In this document: piece by piece, positions 11,392 through 20,623 of the stretch
Layout of the letters: each line of letters starts with the position of its first letter
Numbering within the stretch: the stretch's first letter is position 1
Translations under genes and position numbers: made by a program
Source: Lachnospiraceae bacterium
GTDB taxonomy: Bacteria > Bacillota > Clostridia > Lachnospirales > Lachnospiraceae
Reading direction: 5' to 3'
DNA length: 64,000 nt
NCBI GenBank assembly: GCA_021628825.1
Contig: JAJXRY010000002.1
Coordinates: 620,001-684,000 of the forward strand
The notes under the pieces: model-generated
Told to the model about the DNA's origin: nothing
The model's database searches: none
The model's input: only the letters and a program-made list of their open reading frames with translations

Positions 11392-12246
11392 TTAATCGAT
11401 GGGACTCTGGTTTTCACGTAAAAAGGGATAGGTAATCTTACCGGAAAGTAATGGCTCATAGGCCTTTACTTTCCGGTAGGTGTTCCCGAGCATTTCACTT
11501 TCGCGATACTTACGGATCGCGTCCAGATCAAAGTCGGCATAGAATAGTCCTTCGCTCATATCATCTGCCATAAGAAGTGTATTATCTACACAGATTCCAT
11601 TTTCGTCCCAGCAGATTGGACTGAATGCGCAGGAATTTCCTGCATTTTCTCCGTTGGGATTTGCCATTGCAACTCCGACCATATTCTCATAGGCCCTGGT
11701 CGATAAAGCACACAGCCGGGGCTTCATGGAACCACAGTCATTCGGAACCAGAATAATTTCTGCGCCCTGCAGCATTAAGACACGGGCACTTTCCGGATAT
11801 TCGCGGTCATAACAGATCATAATGCCAATCTTAATCCCGTCAAAGTCACATACCAGAAAGGAACTGCCACTTTCCAGACATGCTTCGTCTGCAAAATCGC
11901 AGGTATGAACCTTGGAATATTTCATAAGAAGCTCCCCGTTCTTACCAATAACATAAGCGGAATTCTGAGGTCTTTCGGTTCCTTTTGTAAAGGCAGTCAC
12001 AACTACACCAAGCTGTAGTTCCTTAGCTGTATCACAGAGCTGCTTAAGATAAGGATTATCGTCAGAAAGCGCTTCCTCATTACTTATGGGTAATTCATAT
12101 CCTGTAACATATGCTTCCGGCAGAAGCAGAAGATCTGCTGCATTCCCAGCCGCTTCTTTTCATTTTTTTGAAGAATAACATCGGTATTCTCCTGATATTT
12201 TTCTTGTAAGAGATTTCATCTGTAAAATTGCCACTCTGAAATTCAT
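11392..12246 (-). CDS. Carbon-nitrogen hydrolase (nitrilase superfamily)
   Basis: The Glu-Lys-Cys triad can be placed: Glu in LLLLPEAYVTGY, Lys in MKYSKVHTCD and Cys in IMICYDREYPESAR. These enzymes hydrolyse or condense C-N bonds of amides, nitriles or carbamoyl compounds in the cytoplasm; the substrate here is not predictable. ATG 12246 (MNFRVAILQM) is preceded by AAGGAG. The first 85 residues are split by extra bases in runs near 12205 and 12155-12165, while the remaining frame (from 12000 down) is intact. It converges with the peptidase fusion; only 17 bases separate the stops, holding a small AACCG/CGGTT hairpin. Confidence 0.85.
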
Positions 12247-12440
12247 AGGGACTCCTTTTGCTCATGAGTTTACTTTGTCATATAAGAGACGTCAAATATG
12301 AAGCATCAAATTTAAAAAAAGTTTCAATCTATTTTCAATCTTCCCTGATTAGAATAAGCATATCACAAAGGAAAAGAAATAAATACAACAATAAATAAAA
12401 AAAGTTAGGATCGGCAAAAAAACGATAAAAAGAAATCACA

Positions 12441-12471
12441 TAGATACAGGAGCTGTGGTATACTGTATCTA
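12441..12471 (+). promoter_or_regulatory. Palindrome overlapping a -10 box upstream of the YhcG-like gene
   Basis: TAGATACAG (12441-12449) and its exact complement CTGTATCTA (12463-12471) flank a 13-base spacer. The spacer and right arm contain the -10-like TATACT (12459-12464). This layout suits a repressor operator placed on the promoter of the downstream defence gene. No cognate regulator is evident nearby. Confidence 0.45.
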
Positions 12472-12516
12472 TGCGAATTTATAATAGTCTTAGGACAATG
12501 TATTGGAGGTAATGCA

Positions 12517-13658
12517 ATGGAATTTGAACTGCTTGCAGATAGTATTAAGCAAATAAATGATAAAGCAAGTTCTGCAGCAAAAAGTGCTGTAAATCAGCTT
12601 ATGACATTGCGAAATTGGGCGATTGGTTATTATATAGTAGAATATGAACAAGATGGCAGTGACAGAGCAGAATATGGCTCTCATCTTTTTGAGAAAAATT
12701 TGGAAAAAAACAAATTAATCAAAAAAAGGAATGAATTACACTCTTTTTTTAAGGCTTGCAGACAGTTTTATAAAGTATATCCTCAAATTGGTTCGACAGT
12801 GTCGAGCAAATTTAAATTACCAGATTTTTGGAAAAAAAGTTCGACAGTGTCGAACCAATTTGTCACAGATCCAGATGTTTTTAGTTAATAACTTGTCTTT
12901 TTTTCACATATTCGAGAAATTATGGTTTTTAGATGATGCGTTTGAACGATTTTTTACGAAACAGAGTGTATGAAATGCAACTGGAATGTAAGAGAACTCC
13001 GAAGAGAGATAAAAACCAATCTTTATGTAAGAGCTGGCATAAGTAGAAAACCAGAGCTTTTATTGAAAAAATCTGCTGATAACGCAAATGGAACAATGCT
13101 ATCAATAAAAGACCCATTCACATTTGAATTTTTGGGACTTGATGCAAGGGATGCTGTGTCAGAATCTGATTTAGAACGGGCTCTTATGGATCATTTGCAG
13201 GAATTTATGTTAGAACTTGGAGAGGGATTCTGCTTTGAGGCAAGACAAAAGCGGATTATAATAGATGATAAATATTATTTTTATTGATCTTGTTTTTTTA
13301 TAATCGTCTTTTACATTGTAATGTTATTATTGAACTTAAGAATGATGAGTTCAAACATGAAGATTTAGGACAGTTAAATGCTTATGTAGGATATTATAAG
13401 AAAAATGAAATGACAGAGGGAGATAATCCTCCAGTAGGAATCCTGCTTTGTACAGATAAAGGTTCTCAGATGGTAGAATATGCCTTAGCTGGAATAGATA
13501 ACCAATTATTTGTTTCAACGTATATGTTGCATTTGCCTGACAAGAAGAAACTCGAAGAATTTATGTTAAAAAGAGATAGAAGAAATGGGAATGTAAAGCT
13601 AAGCACTTTAGTCAATAAGGTTAAGGTGCTTTTTTGCGCTTTGAAAGGAGGAGGTTGA
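12517..13658 (+). CDS. YhcG/DUF1016 family PD-(D/E)XK nuclease-like protein
   Basis: The N-terminal DUF1016 helical domain is seen in QLMTLRNWAIGYYIVEYEQ and, after repair, NNLSFSHIREIM and NWNVRELRREI. The C-terminal nuclease-like domain shows FIDLVFYN and VIIELKND, giving the Asp and the Glu-x-Lys of a PD-(D/E)XK core. Breaks at T-runs near 12882, 12900, 12941, 12951, 13278 and 13296 are all repairable by trimming one or two T, restoring the family sequence throughout, so the gene is probably intact. ATG 12517 follows TTGGAGG. Members are found in defence islands and restriction loci; the molecular role is not settled. The region is more AT-rich than its surroundings. Confidence 0.75.
13603..13634 (+). 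terminator. Possible terminator at the end of the YhcG-like gene
   Basis: AAGCACTTT and AAGGTGCTT form an imperfect stem (AAGCAC pairs exactly with GTGCTT) with the T6 tract partly inside the right arm. It overlaps the last codons. If one T is overcalled, the reading frame stops just after it rather than at 13658. Confidence 0.4.
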
Positions 13659-13742
13659 AGTACGCCGCATCGGGGAAAGCCCGATTTAATCATTACAACA
13701 GGCTATGTCTGATCATATAGAGTAACTTTTAGTAGAACATCC

Positions 13743-14031
13743 ATTATGGCGGTATAATATACATAAAAGTAATGTACTTACTAATTCTGAACAGGAGACG
13801 GTCTAGTTAACTCCAAAACAAATGGAAGTGTTGTTTAATGTTAAACACGCCACAGTAAGCAAACATATTTCCAGTATACTTGCTTCAGGAGAATTAGCTG
13901 AAATTTCTGTCGGTTTTTCCGACAAAAGAACAGGTGGCAGAAAACCTAAAATTTTTAAATCTGGATATAATAAGAAAGACACATATATTGACAATGAAAA
14001 TATAAATATGGTACATTTGAAGTGGAGGTGA
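13743..14031 (+). pseudogene. RhuM-like winged-helix remnant with internal stop
   Basis: One frame reads NSEQETV, stop (TAG 13804-13806), LTPKQMEVLFNVKHATVSKH and then SSILASGELAEISVG. This resembles the N-terminal DNA-binding segment of RhuM proteins, where ETVWLT is usual, so TGG to TAG is the simplest explanation for the stop. Past about residue 60 the sequence (DKRTGGRKPKIF) no longer resembles RhuM and the frame ends at 14031 after only 70 codons from ATG 13822. The stop is a substitution, not a homopolymer slip, so this looks like genuine decay or a very short regulator using ATG 13822. A TATAAT box is at 13753-13758. Confidence 0.4.
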
Positions 14032-14035
14032 GAGC

Positions 14036-14658
14036 GTGCTAAAAAAACTTATTTAATGGAGAACTACGGATATAATGAACCAATTTTTCTAAATGACTTA
14101 TTCATTGAGGGATTATCTGAAAATGCTGTCCGGCAGTCAGTGAAAAGACTTGTAGCAAGTGGTTTTCTGGAAAGATATGATAATGGAATATACTATATTC
14201 CAAAGCACGGAGGACTACTTGGAAAGAGTTACCTGGATCCTTCTATGGTTATTATACGCAAATATGTAGAAAATCAATCAAATAAATATGGATATATTAC
14301 GGGTTTGTCATTTGCTAATCAATTGGGTTTAACAACACAGATGCCGGCAGTTATTGAGATTGTTACAAATCGTGAATCCACTAATGGACGCATGCTTATG
14401 GTTGGCAATCAAAAAGTAAGAGTAAAGAAATCATCTATTTCTGTATCAGAGGACAATGCTGAACTGCTACAGCTGCTTGATGCCATTGGACAGGCAGAAA
14501 GGTATACGGAATTGACTATAGAAGAGACTATTGATATTTTTAATCACTTATATAAGAAAGAAGAGATTTACCAAGAGACAATTATCGGATGTTTCATCTG
14601 CATTAACTGGAGCTACAGCATGATTGAATGGGGGATGATCTATGAATTTGCATCATGA
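14036..14658 (+). CDS. AbiEi-family type IV antitoxin (DUF6088)
   Basis: This is the antitoxin and autorepressor of an AbiE-type toxin-antitoxin pair. GTG 14036 follows GGAGGTGAG. Trimming two bases from the seven-A run after it gives MLKTYLMENYGYNEPIFLND, the family N-terminus, with a winged helix (LSENAVRQSVKRLVASGFLE) and the central SYLDPSMVIIRKYV region. The C-terminal SSALTGATA and IEWGMIYEFAS stretches are in different frames. The breaks are near 14565 and 14620; the second needs an added base, so some damage may be real. It overlaps the abiEii remnant by 17 bases, as in functional AbiE operons. Confidence 0.7.
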
Positions 14659-14981
14659 TAAAGAAGCATTTGCAGGGAGAAATTGAATGCCATTCAAGAC
14701 ATTTGTATGACATTCATAAGATTGTGAATTGTATAGGTATTACAGATGAATTGGAAAGACTGATCCCGGTGGTCAGAACAGTACGCTCTGAGTTACCCGT
14801 CTGTCCATCTGCTAAAGAGGATGTGTGCATTACAGATATCTTAAAAGAGATAATTGAAAAAAACAAGTTTATAAGTCTGACTATGAAAAATATCACTGTT
14901 GGATTGTTATTTGTTCCTGAAACGTATGATACAGTGATTCAAAGTGTAAAACGTCTGGCTGATAGCGGAATTTGGAATTGA
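14642..14981 (+). pseudogene. AbiEii toxin with the catalytic domain deleted
   Basis: ATG 14642 begins MNLHHDKEAFA, the normal start of AbiEii nucleotidyltransferase toxins, overlapping the antitoxin end. About eleven codons on, the sequence jumps to GEIECHSRHLYDIHKIVNCI, which belongs to the C-terminal third of the family and continues through LPVCPSAKED to LADSGIWN at 14981. The join near 14672-14678 also changes frame. The nucleotidyltransferase core with its GSxxxRxD-type active site is missing, roughly 170-190 residues by comparison with the usual family length. The toxin should be inactive while its antitoxin remains. Confidence 0.65.
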
Positions 14982-15205
14982 ACTTTTAGGCTTTTGTACC
15001 TCTTGGCAGAAATCCGGAACTGTCATTCTGGGAACGCCTTTGGGGTTCTTCCGAGTTTTTCTTAGATAACAGGGCATGGCAATCGAAGACAATAAAACCC
15101 GTGCAAGGATGGACGGGTTAGCCTGTCAAGAACATGGATGTTCTCTGGCAGGCGGTTGTGTACGTTTTTTTCATACAGAGCCATTGCCATGATCTGTTAT
15201 TAATA
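14982..15205. other. Gene-free stretch after the abiEii remnant
   Basis: No convincing gene is seen. Short open frames on the plus strand (SWQKSGTVILGTP and a Met-started frame at 15134) have no ribosome site and no recognisable family. The stretch may be debris of the element that brought the defence islet. Confidence 0.3.
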
Positions 15206-15251
15206 GAAAAAAACCGGAAGGTTCCACAGGATTCCCTGGATGACCTTCCGG
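15206..15251 (-). terminator. Intrinsic terminator for prs
   Basis: CCGGAAGGT (15214-15222) pairs exactly with ACCTTCCGG (15243-15251). On the minus strand the stem is followed by a T7 tract (15207-15213). It lies about 80 bases past the prs stop and would end the murC/dnaD/dnaI/prs-direction transcript. Confidence 0.8.
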
Positions 15252-15291
15252 ATTTATCATTAACTAAACCATACAGATTTATCATTAACTA
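15251..15291. repeat. Two direct copies of a 16-base sequence
   Basis: GATTTATCATTAACTA occurs at 15251-15266 and again at 15276-15291, a 25-base period, between the prs stop and its terminator. No function can be assigned. Confidence 0.6.
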
Positions 15292-15332
15292 CACATTCGA
15301 ACACAAACCATGCATTTACAATCGAACCGGCT

Positions 15333-16522
15333 TTAATTCAGCTCTCCATTCTTATATCTAGCCACAATATTCTGAATACGTTCATTCGGATTGAGCAGAT
15401 CACTAATGGACACATCATGATTCAGTGTATCAATCAGATATGCGATATACTTACTCATATCACAATCAATATACCACTCCCGGCTCAGTAATTCAGGAGT
15501 CTGATAGATCAGATTAGTAGTGATTACGCCATCGATCAGACCATTTTCATAAGCCTTATCAAAACGCTCCAATCCATTCGTGAACAACCCGAAGGTAGCA
15601 CAGATGAAAATCTTGCCAGCTTTTCTCTCTTTTAATCCGGCAGCTACTTCCAGAACACTTTCACCGGAGGAAATCATATCGTCGATGACGATCATATCCT
15701 TACCCTCTACGGAAGAGCCAAGGAATTCATGCGCAACGATCGGATTACGTCCGTCAACAATTCTGGTATAGTCCCTGCGCTTATAGAACATACCCATGTC
15801 AAGCCCCAGTACATTTGCCATATAAATAGCACGTCCCATACCGCCTTCATCGGGGCTGATTACCATCATATGATCGGAATCAATCTTAAGATCCTTCACA
15901 TGCTTCAGAAGACTCTTAATAAACTGATAGGTCGGCTGAACCGTTTCAAAACCATGCAGAGGAATCGCATTCTGGACACGCGGATCATGTGCATCAAAGG
16001 TGATGATGTTGTCAACACCCATGCTTACAAGCTCCTGCAGTGCGATGGCACAGTCCAAGGATTCACGGGAGGTACGCTTATGCTGTCTGCTTTCATAAAG
16101 GAACGGCATGATAACGGTGATTCGTCGGGCCTTTCCGCCAACAGCTGCAATGATACGCTTCAGATCCTGATAATGATCGTCCGGTGACATATGATTCTCT
16201 CTGCCACACAGAGAATAGGTCAGGCTGTAGTTTGCCACATCAACCAGAAGATAAAGATCGGTACCACGGACAGACTCCAGAATAATTCCCTTGGCCTCTC
16301 CGGAACCAAAACGCGGAACCTTCGCCTTCAGAAGATAGGAATCACGCTGATAGCCTGCAAATGCAAGACTTTCCTTGTGCTCACTTTCACGGATGGTACG
16401 CCATTTTACCAGATAATGATCCACTTTTTTTCTCCAAGGGATTTGCATCCCTCCAAAGGAATGATTCCCAATGAACCGACGGGAATGGTTTCAAGATTTC
16501 TCGTTTCTTCACGCTGTGCCAT
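15333..16522 (-). CDS. prs: Ribose-phosphate pyrophosphokinase family protein
   Basis: This enzyme makes PRPP from ribose 5-phosphate and ATP for nucleotide, His and Trp synthesis. The PRPP-binding loop VIDDMISSGES, the ITVIMPFLYESRQHKR segment and TFDAHDPRVQNAI are visible. The protein is about 390 residues, longer than the usual 310-320, with an N-terminal extension (MAQREETRNLETIPVGSLG). The start is ATG 16522 with GTGAGG upstream. The frame that begins at 16448 lacks this part because of two extra bases in a seven-base run near 16430. It lies 16 bases downstream of the helicase-loader gene, so it is probably in the same transcript. The long form is a paralogue type common in Clostridia. 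Confidence 0.88.
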
Positions 16523-16538
16523 GAAGGTACCTCACTTT

Positions 16539-17506
16539 CTACTTTGCAGTTTTTTGAATAATCCGGATATCCGGCCCCGTAAATTTACATACAATATAGT
16601 TTTGCATAATCCTTGAAAATGAGCGGTCCGAATAACGGTTCGACACATCTTCAAAAGAAAGATTGGTAGATATAATTGTCGATTTCTGTGCCATATTTCT
16701 TCCGTTTAATAAAGAAAAGAACACAGAAGAGATCACATTGGTAGGATACTCGGTGCCAAGATCGTCAATGATTAATAAATCACAATCAAAGAGTTCCTTA
16801 TTATAAGTAACAAGGTCTTCTTTATTCTTATAATCAAACATACTCTTGGAAAGTATTTCGAAAAGATGAATGGCACTCATATATACCACAGAATGTTCAC
16901 TTTCCAGTAATTCGCGGGCAATACAACTGGATAGGAAGGATTTGCCCGTACCTACTGTACCATAAAAAAACAGATTATGATAGTCTGAATCAAAAGTTTC
17001 TATAAATTTTTTTACTGATGTCTACCGTACGGCGGAAACACTCCAAGGCTTCGCCTTCATAGTAGTCATAAGATAAATGATCAAAAATTCTCAGTAGTGA
17101 GAGATTTCTCTAATCCGGACTGCTCATAAAGCAGTCGGATAATCGCCTGTTTGAAGCAGTGACACTTCTGCCGGTTCGGTAAATAGCCGGTGTCCTGACA
17201 GTCCGTACAGGTATAGACAGGAGCAAGATAATCAGCCGGATATCCGGCATTTACTAAAAGCTCCTGCTTCTTAACAGAAAGCTGGCGGATCGTTTCGTGA
17301 AGACTTGTAAGGGCAGATTCGTCACCCTCTAATAGCTTTCGTCCATGGGAAACAGACACCGACGCAATCTGATCGGAGAGTTCTTTAAACCCTTCTACAT
17401 AGGAACAGACCTCCTGCAGGCGGTCCTCCATGATGCGGTGGTTGTTTAACTGGGTCACTTCGTATCCATGAATGATGGACTGATATTGTGCGTTGCTGAG
17501 TGCCAC
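16539..17506 (-). CDS. DnaI/DnaC-like helicase loader ATPase
   Basis: An AAA+ ATPase that loads the replicative helicase. The N-terminal half has a zinc-binding-like cluster (CTDCQDTGYLPNRQKCHC). After repair the C-terminal half has the Walker A FYGTVGTGKSFLSSC and Walker B CDLLIIDDLGTE, plus STNLSFEDVSNRYSDR (sensor/arginine region). GTG 17506 has GAGGGAGAT in front. Breaks in T or A runs near 17082, 17010 and 16970 split the gene into two apparent frames. It sits 20 bases after the DnaD-like gene, the usual clostridial pair of primosome proteins. Confidence 0.88.
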
Positions 17507-17526
17507 GATAAAATCTCCCTCAAAAA

Positions 17527-18633
17527 TTAGTTGCTGATGATCTCCTTTTCCAGAGCATCAAAATCATAGGTGCTTCGCATCATCTGGTTGAAAGAAGCGG
17601 TAGTATTTCTTACAGGCTTCACGGAAGTCTGGCGGCTCTGGTTATAGGCATCGTCGAGCTTAAGGATATCGGCTTTGTGGTGAACCTTATTCTTATGCCA
17701 GTTGTTTAAGATGCTGTCTGCATACTCAAAACGGTGCTTGTCCGTAGCCATGACCGTCCGTTCACAGGCCTCTAAAATAATATCCTGTGTAAAGCTGAAA
17801 TCCTTCGTCCATTTAATGACATAATCTGCCTCGGCCTTAGTCGGATTACTGGACTTGCCCAAAGCCTTCATAATATCATAGACGGTTTTATCATATTTTT
17901 TGGTAGCGCGTGCAGCCTGTTTGGGAGTGGTGATGCCTTCCTCTGCCCAGCTGACGGCTACCTTTTCTATGTAACGGAAATCTTTCTTTCCCTTTTCTAC
18001 GCAGTATTGAATGAGATAATCAATCAGATCCTCGGAAAAATGCAACCTGTCCGTAAAGAACAGGATCGTTTTCATTTCGGTGGGTGTCAGCGGCTTTCCA
18101 ATGTACTGTTCTACCACAAACAGAATCTGGGAGGTATCTTCCTTTTCCTTGAATTCCCGGATCTGATCGAGCGTATAAGCCGGTTTTTCATAAGGATTGG
18201 GAGCAGGTGCTGCTGTCTCGGCCTCAACTGGTGCGGTGCGCTGCGTTTCTTTGCGTGCGGCAGAAAGTGATACCACCGGTGCAAGAGGAGCAGCTTCGCC
18301 GGAAGCTTTTTTTGTAACATCGAGCAGACGGATTGCACTAAGTGTTTTGGCATCGTCATATTCCAAAGCGAGCAGATGATTCTTTTCCCAGTATTTTAAT
18401 GCACGTATGACATCCTTCTCGGTATGGTTAAACTGATCCGCAATATCCGACACACTTGTCGGAAGGTGCGCGCTCATGGTGCGGAGAAGGTATAAGTATA
18501 CCTTGAGCTGGGCATCGTTCGCCTCTTTCATATACTCATCAATAAAAATATTGGATACCACAGTAACATCAGAATAATTCTCCTGATACACCTTAAACTG
18601 AGCCATATCAAATTCACCAACCTTAATATTCAT
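17527..18633 (-). CDS. DnaD-domain replication initiation protein
   Basis: An intact frame of 368 residues. The N-terminal 100 residues form a winged helix (VYLYLLRTMSAHLPTSVSDI, then NHTEKDVIRALKYW), followed by an Ala/Pro-rich linker. Two DnaD/DnaB2-type domains follow (TEMKTILFFTDRLHFSEDLI with YIEKVAVSWAEEGITT, and DYVIKWTKDFSFTQDIILEA with ADSILNNWHKNKV). It is predicted to remodel origin DNA and recruit the helicase loader encoded just downstream. Start choice is uncertain: ATG 18633 (MNIKVGEF) or ATG 18606 (MAQFKVY); neither has a strong ribosome site. The upstream gap carries a cluster of DnaA-box-like sites. Confidence 0.85.
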   Translation of the reverse strand: MNIKVGEFDMAQFKVYQENYSDVTVVSNIFIDEYMKEANDAQLKVYLYLLRTMSAHLPTSVSDIADQFNHTEKDVIRALKYWEKNHLLALEYDDAKTLSAIRLLDVTKKASGEAAPLAPVVSLSAARKETQRTAPVEAETAAPAPNPYEKPAYTLDQIREFKEKEDTSQILFVVEQYIGKPLTPTEMKTILFFTDRLHFSEDLIDYLIQYCVEKGKKDFRYIEKVAVSWAEEGITTPKQAARATKKYDKTVYDIMKALGKSSNPTKAEADYVIKWTKDFSFTQDIILEACERTVMATDKHRFEYADSILNNWHKNKVHHKADILKLDDAYNQSRQTSVKPVRNTTASFNQMMRSTYDFDALEKEIISN

Positions 18634-18731
18634 TCAAACTAAATAAGCAAAATGAATTATAGCACATGCTTTTTAAAATGGAAATAGCCAAAATGCGGGG
18701 AAACCCAGTATTTACAAGGCTTTCTGGCATT

Positions 18732-18852
18732 TGTGGATAATGTGGACAATGTGGATATAAATAATAAAGGTTGATAAAATCCATTAAAACAAAGGAAAAA
18801 AATATCCACATATTTTAAATTCATAAAAAAAATATGTGGACGATGTGGACAA
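18732..18852. promoter_or_regulatory. Cluster of six DnaA-box-like 9-mers
   Basis: Three boxes abut head to tail at 18732-18758: TGTGGATAA (perfect complement of TTATCCACA), TGTGGACAA and TGTGGATAT. One in the opposite direction, ATATCCACA, is at 18802-18810. Two more abut at 18835-18852: TGTGGACGA and TGTGGACAA. All lie in the 219-base gap between the murC stop and the dnaD-like start, with AT-rich DNA between them. They could regulate the dnaD-dnaI transcript through DnaA, titrate DnaA, or belong to a replication origin. Confidence 0.7.
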
Positions 18853-20239
18853 TTATCTGGAGAGAAGCTCTTCCCCAATGTTTACAACATCTCCGGCGCC
18901 CATAGTTATCAACAAGTCTCCCGGTGTACAATTTTTCTAAAATAAATTTTTTTCAATTTCAGAAAAGCTTCCAAAAATAATGACAGTTTGGATTGAGTGG
19001 AAGAATTTCTTCCTTCAGGGTTTCGGAGCTGATTCCAAGGGTATCAGTTTCGCGTGCCGCATAAATATCTGCAAGGATGACTTCATCTGCCAAGGAAAGA
19101 GCCCTGGCAAAGTCCTTAAGGAATGCTTTTGTGCGGGTGTAGGTATGCGGCTGGAAAACGACCCAGAGCTTTTTGTGGGGATAATTTTGTGCCGCAGTTA
19201 AAGTTGCAGTAATTTCTGAAGGATGATGTGCATAATCATCAATTATAGTAAAACCATTGAGACAACCCTTATATTCGAACCGGCGGTCGGTACCATGGAA
19301 GCCGGCAAGTGCCTGAGCCGTCTGGCCACGGGGGATCGTAAACAGGTCGGCAAGTGCAATGGCGGCAAGCGCGTTGTAGATATTGTGCTCACCCGGTACA
19401 CTGAGCTTAAAGGTGCAGGGGGTCATGTCCGTGCTTTTTAGTTCAAATTCCGCACAGCCCTTGTCATCATAGGAGATCCGGGAAACGGAATAATCGGCGC
19501 CTTCACTTCCGAAGGTGATGACGCGGCAGGGAAGACCTTCATAAATTTCTTCTACATTGGGAATCGTGTTGTTGATAATCAGTGTTCCGTCTGTCGGAAG
19601 GAGGGATGCAAAGCGGCGGAAGGAGGAACGGATATCGTTGATGTCCTTGAAGAAATCCAGATGATCTTCTTCTATATTAAGTATGATTCCGATTTTCGGG
19701 AAAAAAAGCTTAAAAAAAGCTGTTGGTGTAGTCACAGGCTTCGGTTACAAAAATAAGGAGAATGGCCAACACGGATGTTGCCGCCGATGCTCTTTAAAAT
19801 CCCGCCAATGGAAAGGGTGGGATCGGTATCTGCCTGCAGCAGGATTTCGGAAACCATGGAGGTTGTTGTGGTTTTTGCCGTGGGTACCGCTGATGGCAAC
19901 CGGTAATTCATAGTTGCGCATGATCTCACCTAACAGCTCTGCCCGTGTGAGGGCCGGGATGGAAAGCTCCTGCATGGCGATAAATTCCGGATTGTCCGGG
20001 TGGATGGCGCTGGTGTATACCACAACATCAATATCCCCTGTAATGTTTTCCTTCTTTTGCCCAATGAAAATATGTGCACCCCTGTTTTTTAACATATCGG
20101 TAAGAGCCGACTGCCTGGCATCGGAACCGCTGACCTTGAAATGCTTTTCTAAGAGAATTTCTGCAAGGCCGCTCATGCTGATGCCGCCGATTCCGATGAA
20201 ATAAACATGTACGGGGGTTGAAAAATCAATCTGATACAT
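18853..20239 (-). CDS. murC: UDP-N-acetylmuramate--L-alanine ligase
   Basis: The first Mur ligase of peptidoglycan precursor synthesis. The N-terminus VHVYFIGIGGISMSGLAEIL, the P-loop ISGTHGKTTTTS (after repair), NIEEDHLDFF, the IDDYAHHPSEI motif and VVFQPHTYTR are all present. Repair extends the C-terminus to ITMGAGDVVNIGEELLSR with a stop at 18853-18855, giving about 460 residues. Breaks lie in runs near 19880, 19730, 19710, 18970 and 18940. ATG 20239 has AAGGAAAGG upstream. It is separated from ddl and murF, which lie 18 kb away on the other strand. Confidence 0.92.
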
Positions 20240-20623
20240 AAGAATAGATCCTTTCCTTAATAGAATACATTATGTGCAAATGTTCAGAACTCCATTCATT
20301 ACAATTATACTGAATCTCTAAAAGGAGTGCAAGGACAGGGCAGTGTTTTTTTACAAAATGTGGAAAGAAAAGGGGGCCATAAACACATAATGTTGTTAAA
20401 AAAATAGAAGTTTGTGTAAAGAACTGCCATAATTTTTTTGTAAAAAAATGACAGAAAAAAACAGGAAAAAAACATTCATTGAATTTGTAAAAAAATATTC
20501 ACTTTTAAAAATAATATATGGTATAATATTCCTAATTCATTTGAACGTTCCAAAAAGGGTAAAATTCCTTTGACAGTTCGGGTTCAATAGCTTCATTAAA
20601 ATTTACTGGTAAGAGGTGATGAC
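20240..20623. other. 384-base divergent intergenic region murC/glgC
   Basis: The region is very AT-rich with many A and T tracts. It carries a TTCAG...CTGAA inverted repeat (20283-20314) near murC and the glgC promoter near 20500. I see no gene or riboswitch in it. Confidence 0.5.
20498..20527 (+). promoter_or_regulatory. Probable glgC promoter
   Basis: A perfect TATAAT lies at 20522-20527, with TTCACT (20498-20503) 18 bases upstream as a weak -35, about 97 bases before the glgC start. The leader between them has no evident terminator. Confidence 0.5.

Noticed and set aside
12517..13658. Calling the YhcG-like gene a pseudogene
   Set aside because: All its breaks are in T-runs and repairing them restores the family sequence, including the nuclease-like residues.
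18634..18852. Naming the DnaA-box cluster oriC
   Set aside because: dnaA and dnaN are not in the window, and gene directions do not switch cleanly here. It was kept as a regulatory or origin-like site only.
18657..18878. Short minus-strand frame reading STLSTLSTNA
   Set aside because: The repeats come from tandem DnaA-box-like sites. No ribosome site or family was seen, and the frame runs across the end of murC.
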